The notes beneath the pieces were generated by a model. The model was not told the DNA's origin and did no database searches. It worked only from the letters and a program-made list of their open reading frames with translations. Positions 6,730-14,314 of a DNA stretch of 24,817 bases are shown here, piece by piece. Position 1 is the stretch's first letter, and each line of letters begins with the position of its first letter. The DNA lies in contig CALEVL010000253.1 of NCBI GenBank assembly GCA_937924675.1, forward strand, positions 1 to 24,817, written 5' to 3'. Source of the stretch: an uncultured Ignavibacteria bacterium (GTDB taxonomy: Bacteria; Bacteroidota; Ignavibacteria; Tepidaquicellales; Tepidaquicellaceae). A program made the position numbers and the translations under genes.

Positions 6730-8865
6730 ATGAAAACCAATTCAAACAAGATCACAATGGCATTGCTTGCCTGCGCATTAATTTGCTTTGTCATGATAAT
6801 TTCTCAGCCTCTTCATGCGCAATACAGTAACCTACCGGGAACAAATAAGAAGAAACCGGTTTCAGGACAAAGAATATTCGGAAAAACAGAAAACACAAAT
6901 GTCGCCAACAATCCGAGCATCGAATACTCGCAAAGTGAACTTGAAATCATCAATCGGATGAATGAGATCAAGAAGAGCGAATCGGGCTCAGGAGATGAAC
7001 TGGTCCGCCTTCAAAAAAAGCTTGAAGCAAGCAACGGAGCAACAGTTACAAAGGAATCAGAATCATCATTCTGTAAAATGGATTTGCCTAAAGGCAGAAT
7101 GATTCTCTCTTCAACTGATATTTACACAGGTAACTATATTGGCGGAACGGAAATACAAACTGAACAAAGAGGAACAACAGCCGGAAGAATCTGGACTGCA
7201 ATCGGAGTGACTGACGGAGATACCGGAGCTTTAGCTTCTCCTGATACTCTCATACTGTTTTACTCTGATAATGGCGGCGAATCTTATACACAATATGTCA
7301 GAACAGTTTTCAGCGCTGCAAACAAGATCAATTTTGATGATCTTGATATGGAGATCGTCGAACCTATTTCCGGCGAAAAGTATATCTATATGGTATTTGG
7401 TTATACTACGCTTGGTTACTCCGGCCAAAATCTTGTCGGCTATACTATCGTTCGAACTCCGACACTTGCCGTCTTCGGCTCAACAATGTATTTCCCCGGA
7501 TACACTTCAACAAACAGATACTACAAACCGAAGATCTCGACTGACAATGCAATATATTCAGGTGTTCCTTATGTATTCATCTCACTGCTGCAGGATTCAA
7601 CTGATGGCGTTAATACATATTCAACTTCAAAACATTGCTGGATCCTCAGTCCGTATAACATGAATCCAGCCCTGACTTATTTGCCCCTTCCTTTCCTTGG
7701 ACATTTTCAGGCGTCAGGTATGTACGGTATGTGCTTTGATTTGGCTTTCTTTAACAACGGTTCCGATTCATTGATATTTGTTCTTAGTGAAGTACCGGGA
7801 TTTCTTGAAAGTATGTATATCTTCACGGGTAACAGTCTCACACCGGGTTATCCCTATTACAAAGAAACAATTACTCCAACTGGAAACCAGCTGCGTCATG
7901 CAAGAATAGCCGCCAACGGCGGGACAAATCAGAAAAAGATCGCAATAATATATTCCGAAAATTACAACAACTCCGGAGACTGGGATCAGTATGTATTGAG
8001 AACATCGGACAGAACCGGTTGGTCAATTGACAATTTTGAATTTTCAAGCGTTTATAGTTCCGGATACGGTCAAATCATTGGCAGAAGAAATGCGGACGGA
8101 AGTTTTGCAATGGCATTCAAGAACACTCTCGGATCACTGGACAACACAACCTATGCAATGTATAATAATGATTTCAATGTTCCTGTTTATGTTCATCGCG
8201 CAAATCCAGAATATGGAAATTCATTCGCCAGTTCGAAACCGGCATTCAAGTTTGTAAATGGAGACAGCAGCCTTTACAACTGGAACTATTACTACACGGC
8301 AAGATCATCTTCGAGGAGTTCAGACATCGGACTTTATCTAAGATATGCGATAGAAGGATTCTATGATGATGTAAATGATGTACACAACATTCTTGATGTT
8401 GTTTATGTATATCTTGCAGATCCGAATCCGCCTCACAATTATGTTGACACATCAGTGATGTATCTTGAAAACAATCTTCTTTTGAATGAAGCGGCATTCT
8501 ACAATGCGCCTGCGGGAAGTTATTACGTTGTTATCAAACACAGAAATGCTCTGCAAACATGGAGTGCTTCACCTGTTAGCATAGATGATAATCCCGGCTT
8601 CTATGATTTTACTGCGGCTTCATCAAATGCATTCGGAGACAATACGACTCTAAAAGGAGCCAGATGGTGCTTATACAGCGGTGATGTGAATCAGGACGAA
8701 ACAATCGATGGTACTGACCTGCAGGAGATAGATAATGATGCATACTACTTTGTCTTTGGTCAGTTGCTGAATACGGATCTTAACGGTGATGACTTCGTTG
8801 ACGGCGGGGATTTCCTCCTTGCCGATAATAATGCGGCAAACTTCATCAGTGTAGTCAGGCCGTAA
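6730..8865 (+). CDS. Exported surface protein with C-terminal dockerin-like module
   Basis: The 711-residue product has a signal peptide (hydrophobic run 10-27, likely cut near LHA|QYS, residue 30). Residues 66-103 are charged and could form a short coiled coil. The long middle is beta-rich, with a SDNGGESY motif (179-186) like an Asp-box, and may be a beta-propeller. Residues 535-711 are the module shared with the proteins at 1929 and 9409: IEGFY, KHRNALQTWS (603-612), WCLYSGDVNQD, two dockerin-type loops (652-663 and 683-694), and the terminal LADNNAANFISVVRP. In loop 1 the usual glycine at position 6 is glutamate, as in the 9409 protein, which suggests that these two are the closer relatives. 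GGGAGG (6718-6723) six bases before the ATG is one of the best ribosome binding sites in the window. A terminator follows at 8891. Confidence 0.88.
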   Translation: MKTNSNKITMALLACALICFVMIISQPLHAQYSNLPGTNKKKPVSGQRIFGKTENTNVANNPSIEYSQSELEIINRMNEIKKSESGSGDELVRLQKKLEASNGATVTKESESSFCKMDLPKGRMILSSTDIYTGNYIGGTEIQTEQRGTTAGRIWTAIGVTDGDTGALASPDTLILFYSDNGGESYTQYVRTVFSAANKINFDDLDMEIVEPISGEKYIYMVFGYTTLGYSGQNLVGYTIVRTPTLAVFGSTMYFPGYTSTNRYYKPKISTDNAIYSGVPYVFISLLQDSTDGVNTYSTSKHCWILSPYNMNPALTYLPLPFLGHFQASGMYGMCFDLAFFNNGSDSLIFVLSEVPGFLESMYIFTGNSLTPGYPYYKETITPTGNQLRHARIAANGGTNQKKIAIIYSENYNNSGDWDQYVLRTSDRTGWSIDNFEFSSVYSSGYGQIIGRRNADGSFAMAFKNTLGSLDNTTYAMYNNDFNVPVYVHRANPEYGNSFASSKPAFKFVNGDSSLYNWNYYYTARSSSRSSDIGLYLRYAIEGFYDDVNDVHNILDVVYVYLADPNPPHNYVDTSVMYLENNLLLNEAAFYNAPAGSYYVVIKHRNALQTWSASPVSIDDNPGFYDFTAASSNAFGDNTTLKGARWCLYSGDVNQDETIDGTDLQEIDNDAYYFVFGQLLNTDLNGDDFVDGGDFLLADNNAANFISVVRP

Positions 8866-8890
8866 GCAGTAAAACTGATCGAAACTCATG

Positions 8891-8923
8891 GGTTCCATTC
8901 GCTGAGAAGTAATGGAACCTTTT
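8891..8923 (+). terminator. Rho-independent terminator of the 6730 gene
   Basis: GGTTCCATT (8891-8899) pairs perfectly with AATGGAACC (8911-8919) around an 11-base loop and is followed at once by TTTT (8920-8923). It starts 25 bases after the stop codon of the surface-protein gene. Confidence 0.65.
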
Positions 8924-9012
8924 CAATACTTGAGCACTGCAAGGTCATATTAGCGATTCGGATTGGTGAGTCTGACTTCAGTTGTATTTCAGCCAATGGA
9001 ACTACTTTCATT

Positions 9013-9041
9013 GTGGCTTTCGGCTATGTGCCTAAAGCCAC
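9013..9041 (+). other. Stable intergenic stem-loop
   Basis: GTGGCTTT (9013-9020) pairs with AAAGCCAC (9034-9041); after a single C/T mismatch GGC (9022-9024) pairs with GCC (9030-9032) around a 5-base loop. TTTCTTC follows. It is too far from the 8865 stop codon, and already beyond that gene's terminator, to be the main 3' end. It could be a second terminator or part of a leader RNA. Confidence 0.45.
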
Positions 9042-9146
9042 TTTCTTCACGGGCACAAAAAAAGCACTTGACTTTAGCAATTCATAAAAATACAATTACT
9101 GCGAGGAACAAATATGATATGACATTTTTCTCTTCCCCCCGGACAC

Positions 9147-9186
9147 ATGCTTCAATATTTAGCTGTTTCAAAAACAGTTGAAGCAT
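9147..9186 (+). other. Two-part stem-loop
   Basis: ATGCTTCAA (9147-9155) pairs perfectly with TTGAAGCAT (9178-9186). Within it, after a 7-base bulge on the left side only, CTGTTT (9163-9168) pairs with AAACAG (9172-9177) around a 3-base loop. In total 15 paired bases lie in 40 bases. It is about 220 bases ahead of the start codon at 9409. It may be a leader structure, a small RNA or the remnant end of a mobile sequence. Confidence 0.45.
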
Positions 9187-9392
9187 ACCAAATCCTTCTG
9201 TAAGAGAAAATTGATCTCGCATGAAAATACTGCAAGAACAACAATCTTCAGAATTTCAAAGTAGTCAAGCGGTCGTAAAATCATAAACCGGTAACGTTAG
9301 GCAACGGCACAAGTTTCCAATCTGAACAATGCAACCACAATTCAGATTAGGATGAAACAAACATCTTGCGAAACTTTTCATAAATCAAAAAG

Positions 9393-9399
9393 AAAGGAG
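9393..9399 (+). promoter_or_regulatory. Ribosome binding site that sets the start at 9409
   Basis: AAAGGAG lies nine bases before the ATG at 9409. The in-frame ATG at 9352 has no such site, and starting there would put 19 polar residues ahead of an otherwise typical signal peptide. Confidence 0.7.
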
Positions 9400-9408
9400 T
9401 ATGAAATT

Positions 9409-11721
9409 ATGATACTCATTTTCAGAAACCGGTTTGCCGTTGTCTGTATTTTCTTAACCTTATTGTCCGGTACAGCTTCTGCACAAAATCTTACTACTTA
9501 TATCAATTCAGTTATTCCTCCTTCGGGATTAAATCTCACTCTCAACTCTGTAACTCTGTTTAACACTGTCACGGCTGGGAATCTCAATGCAATGCGGGAC
9601 AGTGTATTCTACAACTGGGTGTATCCCAACGGAATAGTTTCAGGAGAAGACGCAACTGTTAGCAATGTGTACAAAATGGGTGAACAAACAGGACTTGATA
9701 CGGCAATCATTAATGCGCACTATGCATTTCTTTCTGCAGGTGCAAAGTCACTTCAGGTTGGTGATAAGTTGTACCGGTGTTCTTATACTTTATTGGATAG
9801 TACTTATGGAACTTTCAACTTTACAACTCTTGGTTACGAAGATGCTTCAGGAGACACAAAGTTTGAACCCTTCATTTCCATGTGTCCGCTTCATTTCAGT
9901 GATTACATCAAAGTAACAAAACCCGGCGGGGCACACGATGTGGAGTTTGAAGTCAAGAATGGTTATGGTTCAGTATGTGCTTCCGGCTGGGGTGACTGCG
10001 TTGTAACCTGCAGCGGCAATACGGTTGTTGACTGCTTCGGGCTTGTCGGCGGCGATGCATGCTTTCTTTGGGAATATGAAATCACAAAAGACTGCGCAAC
10101 AGTTGGCAATTGCTGCAGATGCATTTTCAGATTTGGATTTGCTAACGGTTTTAGTTCTGTGGGCGTAGGTGTTGACGGCGTTTCTATTGAGCTAAGCGGA
10201 AGCTTTGGATGGAAAGGATCAACAGAATCAGTAGTAAAAAGATGTTGCCCGTCAGGTGCGGTTGTTGCAATGAATTTTGCACCGCAGACTTCGGGCACGA
10301 CCGCAACTTTGTATTCGGTATCTACTGTTTCAGAATCAGTCGGTTGGGCTTCCGGCTCATCCGCAACTGTTCTTAGAACAATTAATGGAGGAGCTACATG
10401 GACTAACGCATCAGGTACAGGACTTACAGGAGATATATTCAACATTTATGGAGTTGATATGAATACAGCCTTTTGTACCTCAACTCCTTCCACAGTAACA
10501 TTTATCTATAAGACAATAAACGGGGGTGTAACATGGGCTCCTGTATATAACCAATCAAGCGGTTTTATAAATACGATTCAGATGATCTCACCCACATTGG
10601 GATTTGCACTTGGTGATCCGGTTGGTGGTAAGTGGACGGTGTTGAAAACTCTTAATTCAGGAAACACCTGGCAGAGAATTCCCACTGAACCGATACAGGT
10701 AGGAACTCAAAACAGTTGGAACAATTCATTCAAGATAATAGGAAACCACATGTGGTTCGGAACAAATACACTACAGGTCTATCACTCAATGGATCTTGGA
10801 ATCACGTGGAATAGCGCACCAACCCCGGGACTTGTAAACTCATACGCTGTTCACTTCAACAATATGGCAATGGGTTTGGCAGGAGGTAACGGTATGGCTT
10901 ATACTTCTAACGGCGGTATGAATTACAATAATACAGCCATGCCGCCTTCATTGAGTGACGTTTTCGGAATTGCCGGCTCGGGTCCCGAATGGTGGTCAGT
11001 GGGCAACAGTCAAACTGTATTCATGTCAGCAAGCAACGGAGCCAGATGGCAATCAGTCTACACTCATACTCTTGACGGAAGTTCCGGAATTTATCTTGGC
11101 GCTATAGATCTTGATGAAACAGGTTCATACGGATGGATAGTTGGAAGCGGAGGAGTGATTATCAGAGCCGGCTCAATGTCACAGGAAGCTTCTGTTAACT
11201 TGTCTGCTTTCATCGAAGGATTCTTCAATCCAATGTCAAATACACAGATAGGTGATACAATAACTGCATATCTGAGAAATACAACATCTCCTTATGCAAA
11301 GGTTGATTCTGCAATGTCTTATCTGAGCTCAACCGGCATTGCGGATCTGAATTTTTCTCATGCATCAACAGGAAGTTACTATCTTGTATTAAAACACAGG
11401 AACAGCATAGAAACATGGAGCGCTGCAGGAATTGCAGTCACTGTGGGAAGTATTGTAAATTATAGCTTCACAAATTCATCAGCACAGGCATACGGAAATA
11501 ATCTAATCCTGAAGGGAACTAAATGGTGCATTTACGGAGGTGACGTGAATCAGGACGAATCAATTGACGCTTCTGATTTGAGTCTGATAGACAATGACGC
11601 ATACTATTTCGCAACAGGTTATCTCGCTACTGATGTGACAGGTGATAACTCTGTTGACGGATCGGATTACGCGCTGGCAGATAACAATGCGACGAATTTC
11701 ATTTCTGTCATTCGCCCGTAA
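9409..11721 (+). CDS. Exported Asp-box (YCF48/BNR-like) protein with Cys-rich block and dockerin-like tail
   Basis: Starting at 9409 the product has 770 residues. A signal peptide is followed by a likely cut at TASA|QN (residue 25). Residues 26-185 are of unknown fold. Residues 190-280 hold 11 cysteines (190, 197, 201, 209, 218, 229, 235, 236, 238, 279 and 280), unlike anything else in the window. Residues about 290-590 look like a beta-propeller with repeated Asp-boxes: TINGGATW (324-331), TINGGVTW (369-376), TLNSGNTW (414-421), SMDLGITW (460-467) and SASNGARW (540-547), the pattern of YCF48-like or BNR proteins. Residues 595-770 are the module shared with the 1929 and 6730 proteins: HRNSIETWS, WCIYGGDVNQD, dockerin-type loops at 712-723 and 742-753, and the terminal SVIRP. 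In loop 2 position 3 is Thr instead of Asn, so calcium binding there may be weaker. Secreted or surface-bound; no catalytic residues identified. Confidence 0.88.
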   Translation: MILIFRNRFAVVCIFLTLLSGTASAQNLTTYINSVIPPSGLNLTLNSVTLFNTVTAGNLNAMRDSVFYNWVYPNGIVSGEDATVSNVYKMGEQTGLDTAIINAHYAFLSAGAKSLQVGDKLYRCSYTLLDSTYGTFNFTTLGYEDASGDTKFEPFISMCPLHFSDYIKVTKPGGAHDVEFEVKNGYGSVCASGWGDCVVTCSGNTVVDCFGLVGGDACFLWEYEITKDCATVGNCCRCIFRFGFANGFSSVGVGVDGVSIELSGSFGWKGSTESVVKRCCPSGAVVAMNFAPQTSGTTATLYSVSTVSESVGWASGSSATVLRTINGGATWTNASGTGLTGDIFNIYGVDMNTAFCTSTPSTVTFIYKTINGGVTWAPVYNQSSGFINTIQMISPTLGFALGDPVGGKWTVLKTLNSGNTWQRIPTEPIQVGTQNSWNNSFKIIGNHMWFGTNTLQVYHSMDLGITWNSAPTPGLVNSYAVHFNNMAMGLAGGNGMAYTSNGGMNYNNTAMPPSLSDVFGIAGSGPEWWSVGNSQTVFMSASNGARWQSVYTHTLDGSSGIYLGAIDLDETGSYGWIVGSGGVIIRAGSMSQEASVNLSAFIEGFFNPMSNTQIGDTITAYLRNTTSPYAKVDSAMSYLSSTGIADLNFSHASTGSYYLVLKHRNSIETWSAAGIAVTVGSIVNYSFTNSSAQAYGNNLILKGTKWCIYGGDVNQDESIDASDLSLIDNDAYYFATGYLATDVTGDNSVDGSDYALADNNATNFISVIRP

Positions 11722-11738
11722 CAGTATTGCAGGAATCA

Positions 11739-11806
11739 GAATTTAAGAATTACGAATATGTGCTCCATCTTCTCATACATTATTCGTAATTCTTAATTCG
11801 TAATTC
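11739..11806. repeat. GAATTNN heptad repeat, inverted copies
   Basis: On the plus strand GAATTTAA (11739-11746), GAATTAC (11747-11753) and GAATA follow each other. On the minus strand there are three full heptads, GAATTAC, GAATTAA and GAATTAC (11806-11786), and a partial fourth. The same heptad family occurs at 19283-19352 and 23589-23602. Confidence 0.6.
11743..11796. terminator. 16-bp perfect inverted repeat between convergent genes
   Basis: The arms 11743-11758 (beginning TTAAGAAT) and 11781-11796 (beginning TATTCGTA) are exact inverted repeats with a 22-base loop. It lies 21 bases after the stop codon at 11721 and 14 bases after the minus-strand stop at 11811, so it can end transcripts from both sides. 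Both arms are made of GAATTNN-type heptads, so it probably arose from the dispersed repeat. Confidence 0.5.
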
Positions 11807-11810
11807 CTAA

Positions 11811-12224
11811 TTAATTCTCCGGCTTGTCATAATTGAACATCCACGAGATTCCAAACTTGTCCTTAAGGATTCCGAATCTTGCGCCCCAAAAAGTATCCTG
11901 AAGCGACATTGAAATATCAGCTCCCTCTGAAAGATTATTGAAAACTCTTTCCTGTTCTTCAGCTGTATCAAAATCCATGCTAAGACTCACTCTGTTGCCT
12001 TTCCCTGAATCCGGCGCTTTCATTTCATCCGCTGCCATGAATAAAAATCCTTCGGCTCCAAATTCAGAGTGCATCACTTTGTTCTTGTTTTCTTCTGATG
12101 AAAAATCAGGCACTTCTGAATATCTGTTCAACGATTTTATCTCACCTCCAATAGCTTTCTTATAGAAGTTCAAAGCCTCTTCGCAATTACCGGTGAATGC
12201 TATGTAAGGAACTAGTTTTTTCAT
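11811..12224 (-). CDS. VOC-superfamily protein, PhnB/YjdN-like
   Basis: The 137-residue protein is a single-domain member of the vicinal-oxygen-chelate fold, closest to the PhnB-like group (often labelled glyoxalase/bleomycin-resistance or 3-demethylubiquinone methyltransferase-like). Typical features are the opening VPYIAFTGNCEEALNFYKKA (residues 5-24), the central KVMHSEF and the ending TFWGARFGILKDKFGISWMFNY. The substrate of this subgroup is not established. It is cytoplasmic, with no signal peptide. The ATG at 12224 has no clear Shine-Dalgarno site. It lies 11 bases after the stop codon of the 12236-12778 gene on the same strand, so it may be read from the same transcript, although the roles look unrelated. 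Confidence 0.85.
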   Translation of the reverse strand: MKKLVPYIAFTGNCEEALNFYKKAIGGEIKSLNRYSEVPDFSSEENKNKVMHSEFGAEGFLFMAADEMKAPDSGKGNRVSLSMDFDTAEEQERVFNNLSEGADISMSLQDTFWGARFGILKDKFGISWMFNYDKPEN

Positions 12225-12235
12225 ACGGTTTATAT

Positions 12236-12778
12236 TTATTTGTTGAATTCTTCCTCTGAGATGTCTTCGGCATTGAACTCGTTCAACCTGTTGTTTGAAT
12301 ATGTTTTGAGAATCAGTTCATAGCTTGGTATTTGAACGCCCTCGTAATTCTCAACTGGATTGAAATCAAGTAAATCATTTCCGATCTGATAGACATTGTT
12401 CTCAAGAAATTTGGCAATGCAACCTTCCTGCTGTTTCGATTCCGCCCAATTGTTTCCGAATGCAATCTTTACGTAATAAACACCGGCAGGAATGTTTCTT
12501 ATTAAGTATGTATCGTCCTTGCTTATATAAACATACCTTATGCATTCATCAGTAGATTGACTAATAAGCTTAAGTACTACATCTGCATCTCCTCCTACAT
12601 TCACTTTCAGAAAATTATCTAACTTGCTGTCTGACAATTGGCGAAATTGACAGCATGCGGGTGTTTGACCGCTCTGCATTGATACAGGGCTGAATTCAGA
12701 ATCATCCTGTGAATAGCAATTTGAATAGCTGCTCAAGATGCCAATTACAAAAAGAAAAGCTGTTGTAAATTTGCTCAT
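12236..12778 (-). CDS. Small exported protein, unknown function
   Basis: The 180-residue product has a signal peptide (hydrophobic 6-18, likely cut near CYS|QDD, residue 23). The mature part has a TPACCQF cysteine pair (42-43) and a beta-rich core, residues about 64-110 (DVVLKLISQSTDECIRYVYI, then IPAGVYYVKIAFGNNW), that reads like a small carboxypeptidase-regulatory or transthyretin-type beta domain. I recall similar unnamed exported domains in Bacteroidota. The C-terminus is acidic (EDISEEEF). ATG at 12778 lies 20 bases after the stop codon of the DUF5723-type outer membrane protein gene, which suggests shared transcription and a periplasmic or outer-membrane location. Function not known. 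Confidence 0.75.
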   Translation of the reverse strand: MSKFTTAFLFVIGILSSYSNCYSQDDSEFSPVSMQSGQTPACCQFRQLSDSKLDNFLKVNVGGDADVVLKLISQSTDECIRYVYISKDDTYLIRNIPAGVYYVKIAFGNNWAESKQQEGCIAKFLENNVYQIGNDLLDFNPVENYEGVQIPSYELILKTYSNNRLNEFNAEDISEEEFNK

Positions 12779-12798
12779 GCTTAGGTTGATTATTAATA

Positions 12799-14175
12799 TC
12801 AGATTCTAAACTTCATAGCAAGCCCGACCGATGGCTTTGTTGTAGTCTTTGGAGTAAATATGCTTGCAATATTTCCTGTGCCGATATCAAAAACAACCGG
12901 ACCTGCATCAATTCCAAGTCCCAGGGTTGCCAGAAAATCAACTTCACCTCCGAACACAAATCCTGCACGTGGAGATACCACTTTGCCAATATTGTACTCA
13001 AATCCAATACCAACTATCGGCTTCGTTGATCCGCCTAAGTTCTCACTGAAACCCTGAACATAGTCCAGTGAAATGCTTGCAAGGTCGTAATTATCTTTTG
13101 TGCCGTGAGCGCCCTTGAGAATTCTCAATACTCCGCCGAGGCGGACCTGAGTAGGAAGACTTGTTGTGAAGGATGAAACAGGTGTCTTTGTTTCTTTGAG
13201 ATAATCCTTCAGCGAATCCCTCTGCGCAGGATCAGTAATGTCAGTTATTGCAAAGTTCCCGTCATAAAAATAATTGGCGGTATTCTTTGTCCATTTGATA
13301 TATCCAATGTCCGTTATGCTTAATCCAAGATCAAGATACAGATTCTTCGAAAGAGTGCTGATACCCATGCTTGCGCCTGCATCAACGCCGATTCCGAAAC
13401 CGGAGTTCTGTGTTGACATTTTGAAATCAATATCTTCGGTAAGTCCGGAATAAAGAAGCGTTATATTACCGGTACCGAATATCTGCGCCTGATTGTTTGT
13501 GCTGATCGTAAGATTATTGTTCTGCGTTTCGAGGAAGTAGATGCCAAACTGCGGCTTCACTGCAACCCCGAAAGTAAGCTGATCAAAGAAGCTGTTTTTC
13601 TTTGCTTTGATCTGATTTGCATAGGACAGATTGAGTTCTCTTACCCAAAACCCGTCAACCTTTGTTCCAAGCGCAGAATAAGTTCTGTCAATCAGATTTC
13701 CATACAACGCAAGATCAAATACATCGGAAGCAATCACAAAATTACCCCTGAATGTTTCATCAATTGACAAGCCAAATGAACCCGTTGTTCCTGAATTTAA
13801 CACCGCACCCAAAATTCTGAAGGAAGCAAGTCCGTAAGAAGGTTCGTTGCCCGCCTCTGTTAATATCTTCTGCTTATCCGCATCAGTAAGAATCTGATTT
13901 TCCGCGGCAAGGTAGCTGTTGTAGAAATCAACGGAGAGATATTCGCTCTTGGTCTGAAAGCCGGCATTGAGTACAAGACTGAAGATGAATTTCGCATTTG
14001 TGCCGGGTCTTTGCTTTATAATGTTTGCCGGATTAAGTCCGAGAGCATCTATATCAGTAGAACTTGCCGCAGAGGTATATCCCATTGAAATGCTTCTGGT
14101 AATGGAAGGTACCTGTGCATCAGAAACAGATGCCAAAAGAATTGTGAGCAGAAAAACAATGATTGTCTTTTTCAT
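12799..14175 (-). CDS. DUF5723-type outer membrane beta-barrel protein
   Basis: The 458-residue product has a signal peptide (MKKTIIVFLLTILLASVSDA, residues 1-20, cut near DA|QV). The mature start, SITRSISMGYTSAASSTDIDALGLNPANI, with its SxxGLNPAN pattern, is typical of outer membrane proteins of the DUF5723 and PorV-like families in Bacteroidota. The rest alternates polar and hydrophobic residues with many glycine and aromatic positions, as in a barrel, and ends in Phe-Arg-Ile (KFRI), close to the aromatic C-terminal strand that such barrels use for insertion. It is downstream of an envelope lipoprotein gene (gap 139 bases, with a hairpin) and upstream of a small exported protein (20 bases). 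Its cargo or partner is unknown. Family call is from recalled sequence pattern, so moderate; location is firm. Confidence 0.75.
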   Translation of the reverse strand: MKKTIIVFLLTILLASVSDAQVPSITRSISMGYTSAASSTDIDALGLNPANIIKQRPGTNAKFIFSLVLNAGFQTKSEYLSVDFYNSYLAAENQILTDADKQKILTEAGNEPSYGLASFRILGAVLNSGTTGSFGLSIDETFRGNFVIASDVFDLALYGNLIDRTYSALGTKVDGFWVRELNLSYANQIKAKKNSFFDQLTFGVAVKPQFGIYFLETQNNNLTISTNNQAQIFGTGNITLLYSGLTEDIDFKMSTQNSGFGIGVDAGASMGISTLSKNLYLDLGLSITDIGYIKWTKNTANYFYDGNFAITDITDPAQRDSLKDYLKETKTPVSSFTTSLPTQVRLGGVLRILKGAHGTKDNYDLASISLDYVQGFSENLGGSTKPIVGIGFEYNIGKVVSPRAGFVFGGEVDFLATLGLGIDAGPVVFDIGTGNIASIFTPKTTTKPSVGLAMKFRI

Positions 14176-14246
14176 TATTTGACGAGTCCTTTAATTTATT
14201 AACTTCGTATTAGATTGCAAGCTAAACAACGCTGACAGAATTTTAA

Positions 14247-14266
14247 ATGCAATAGTTGAATTGCAT
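14247..14266 (-). terminator. Hairpin after the envelope lipoprotein gene
   Basis: ATGCAAT (14247-14253) and ATTGCAT (14260-14266) pair perfectly around a 6-base loop. On the minus strand TTTAAAATT follows directly. It lies 48 bases after the lipoprotein stop codon at 14315 and before the DUF5723 gene, so it may part the two transcripts. The stem is short. Confidence 0.35.
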
Positions 14267-14314
14267 ACGTTACGATATTTCACAAAATCAAATCACATTG
14301 TTGATCTTTGACAT

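Larger units (their letters stand above)
8924..9392. other. Intergenic region between the two plus-strand surface-protein genes
   Basis: No credible gene. It holds two strong stem-loops, listed separately (9013-9041 and 9147-9186), and an 8-base palindrome TAACGTTA (about 9293-9300). The small frames that cross it run through both stem-loops and lack ribosome binding sites. No clear promoter for the 9409 gene was recognised. Confidence 0.5.

Noticed and set aside
8963..9181. 72-codon plus-strand frame between the surface-protein genes
   Set aside because: GTG start without a ribosome binding site, and it runs through both intergenic stem-loops.
9291..9302. GTTAGGC after TAACGTTA resembles an integron attC core
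   Set aside because: No matching RYYYAAC partner in reach, no integrase gene, and the following gene is a large surface protein and not a cassette gene.
9963..10445. 160-codon minus-strand frame inside the 9409 gene
   Set aside because: Antisense to a well-supported coding region; proline- and threonine-rich composition is that of a shadow frame.
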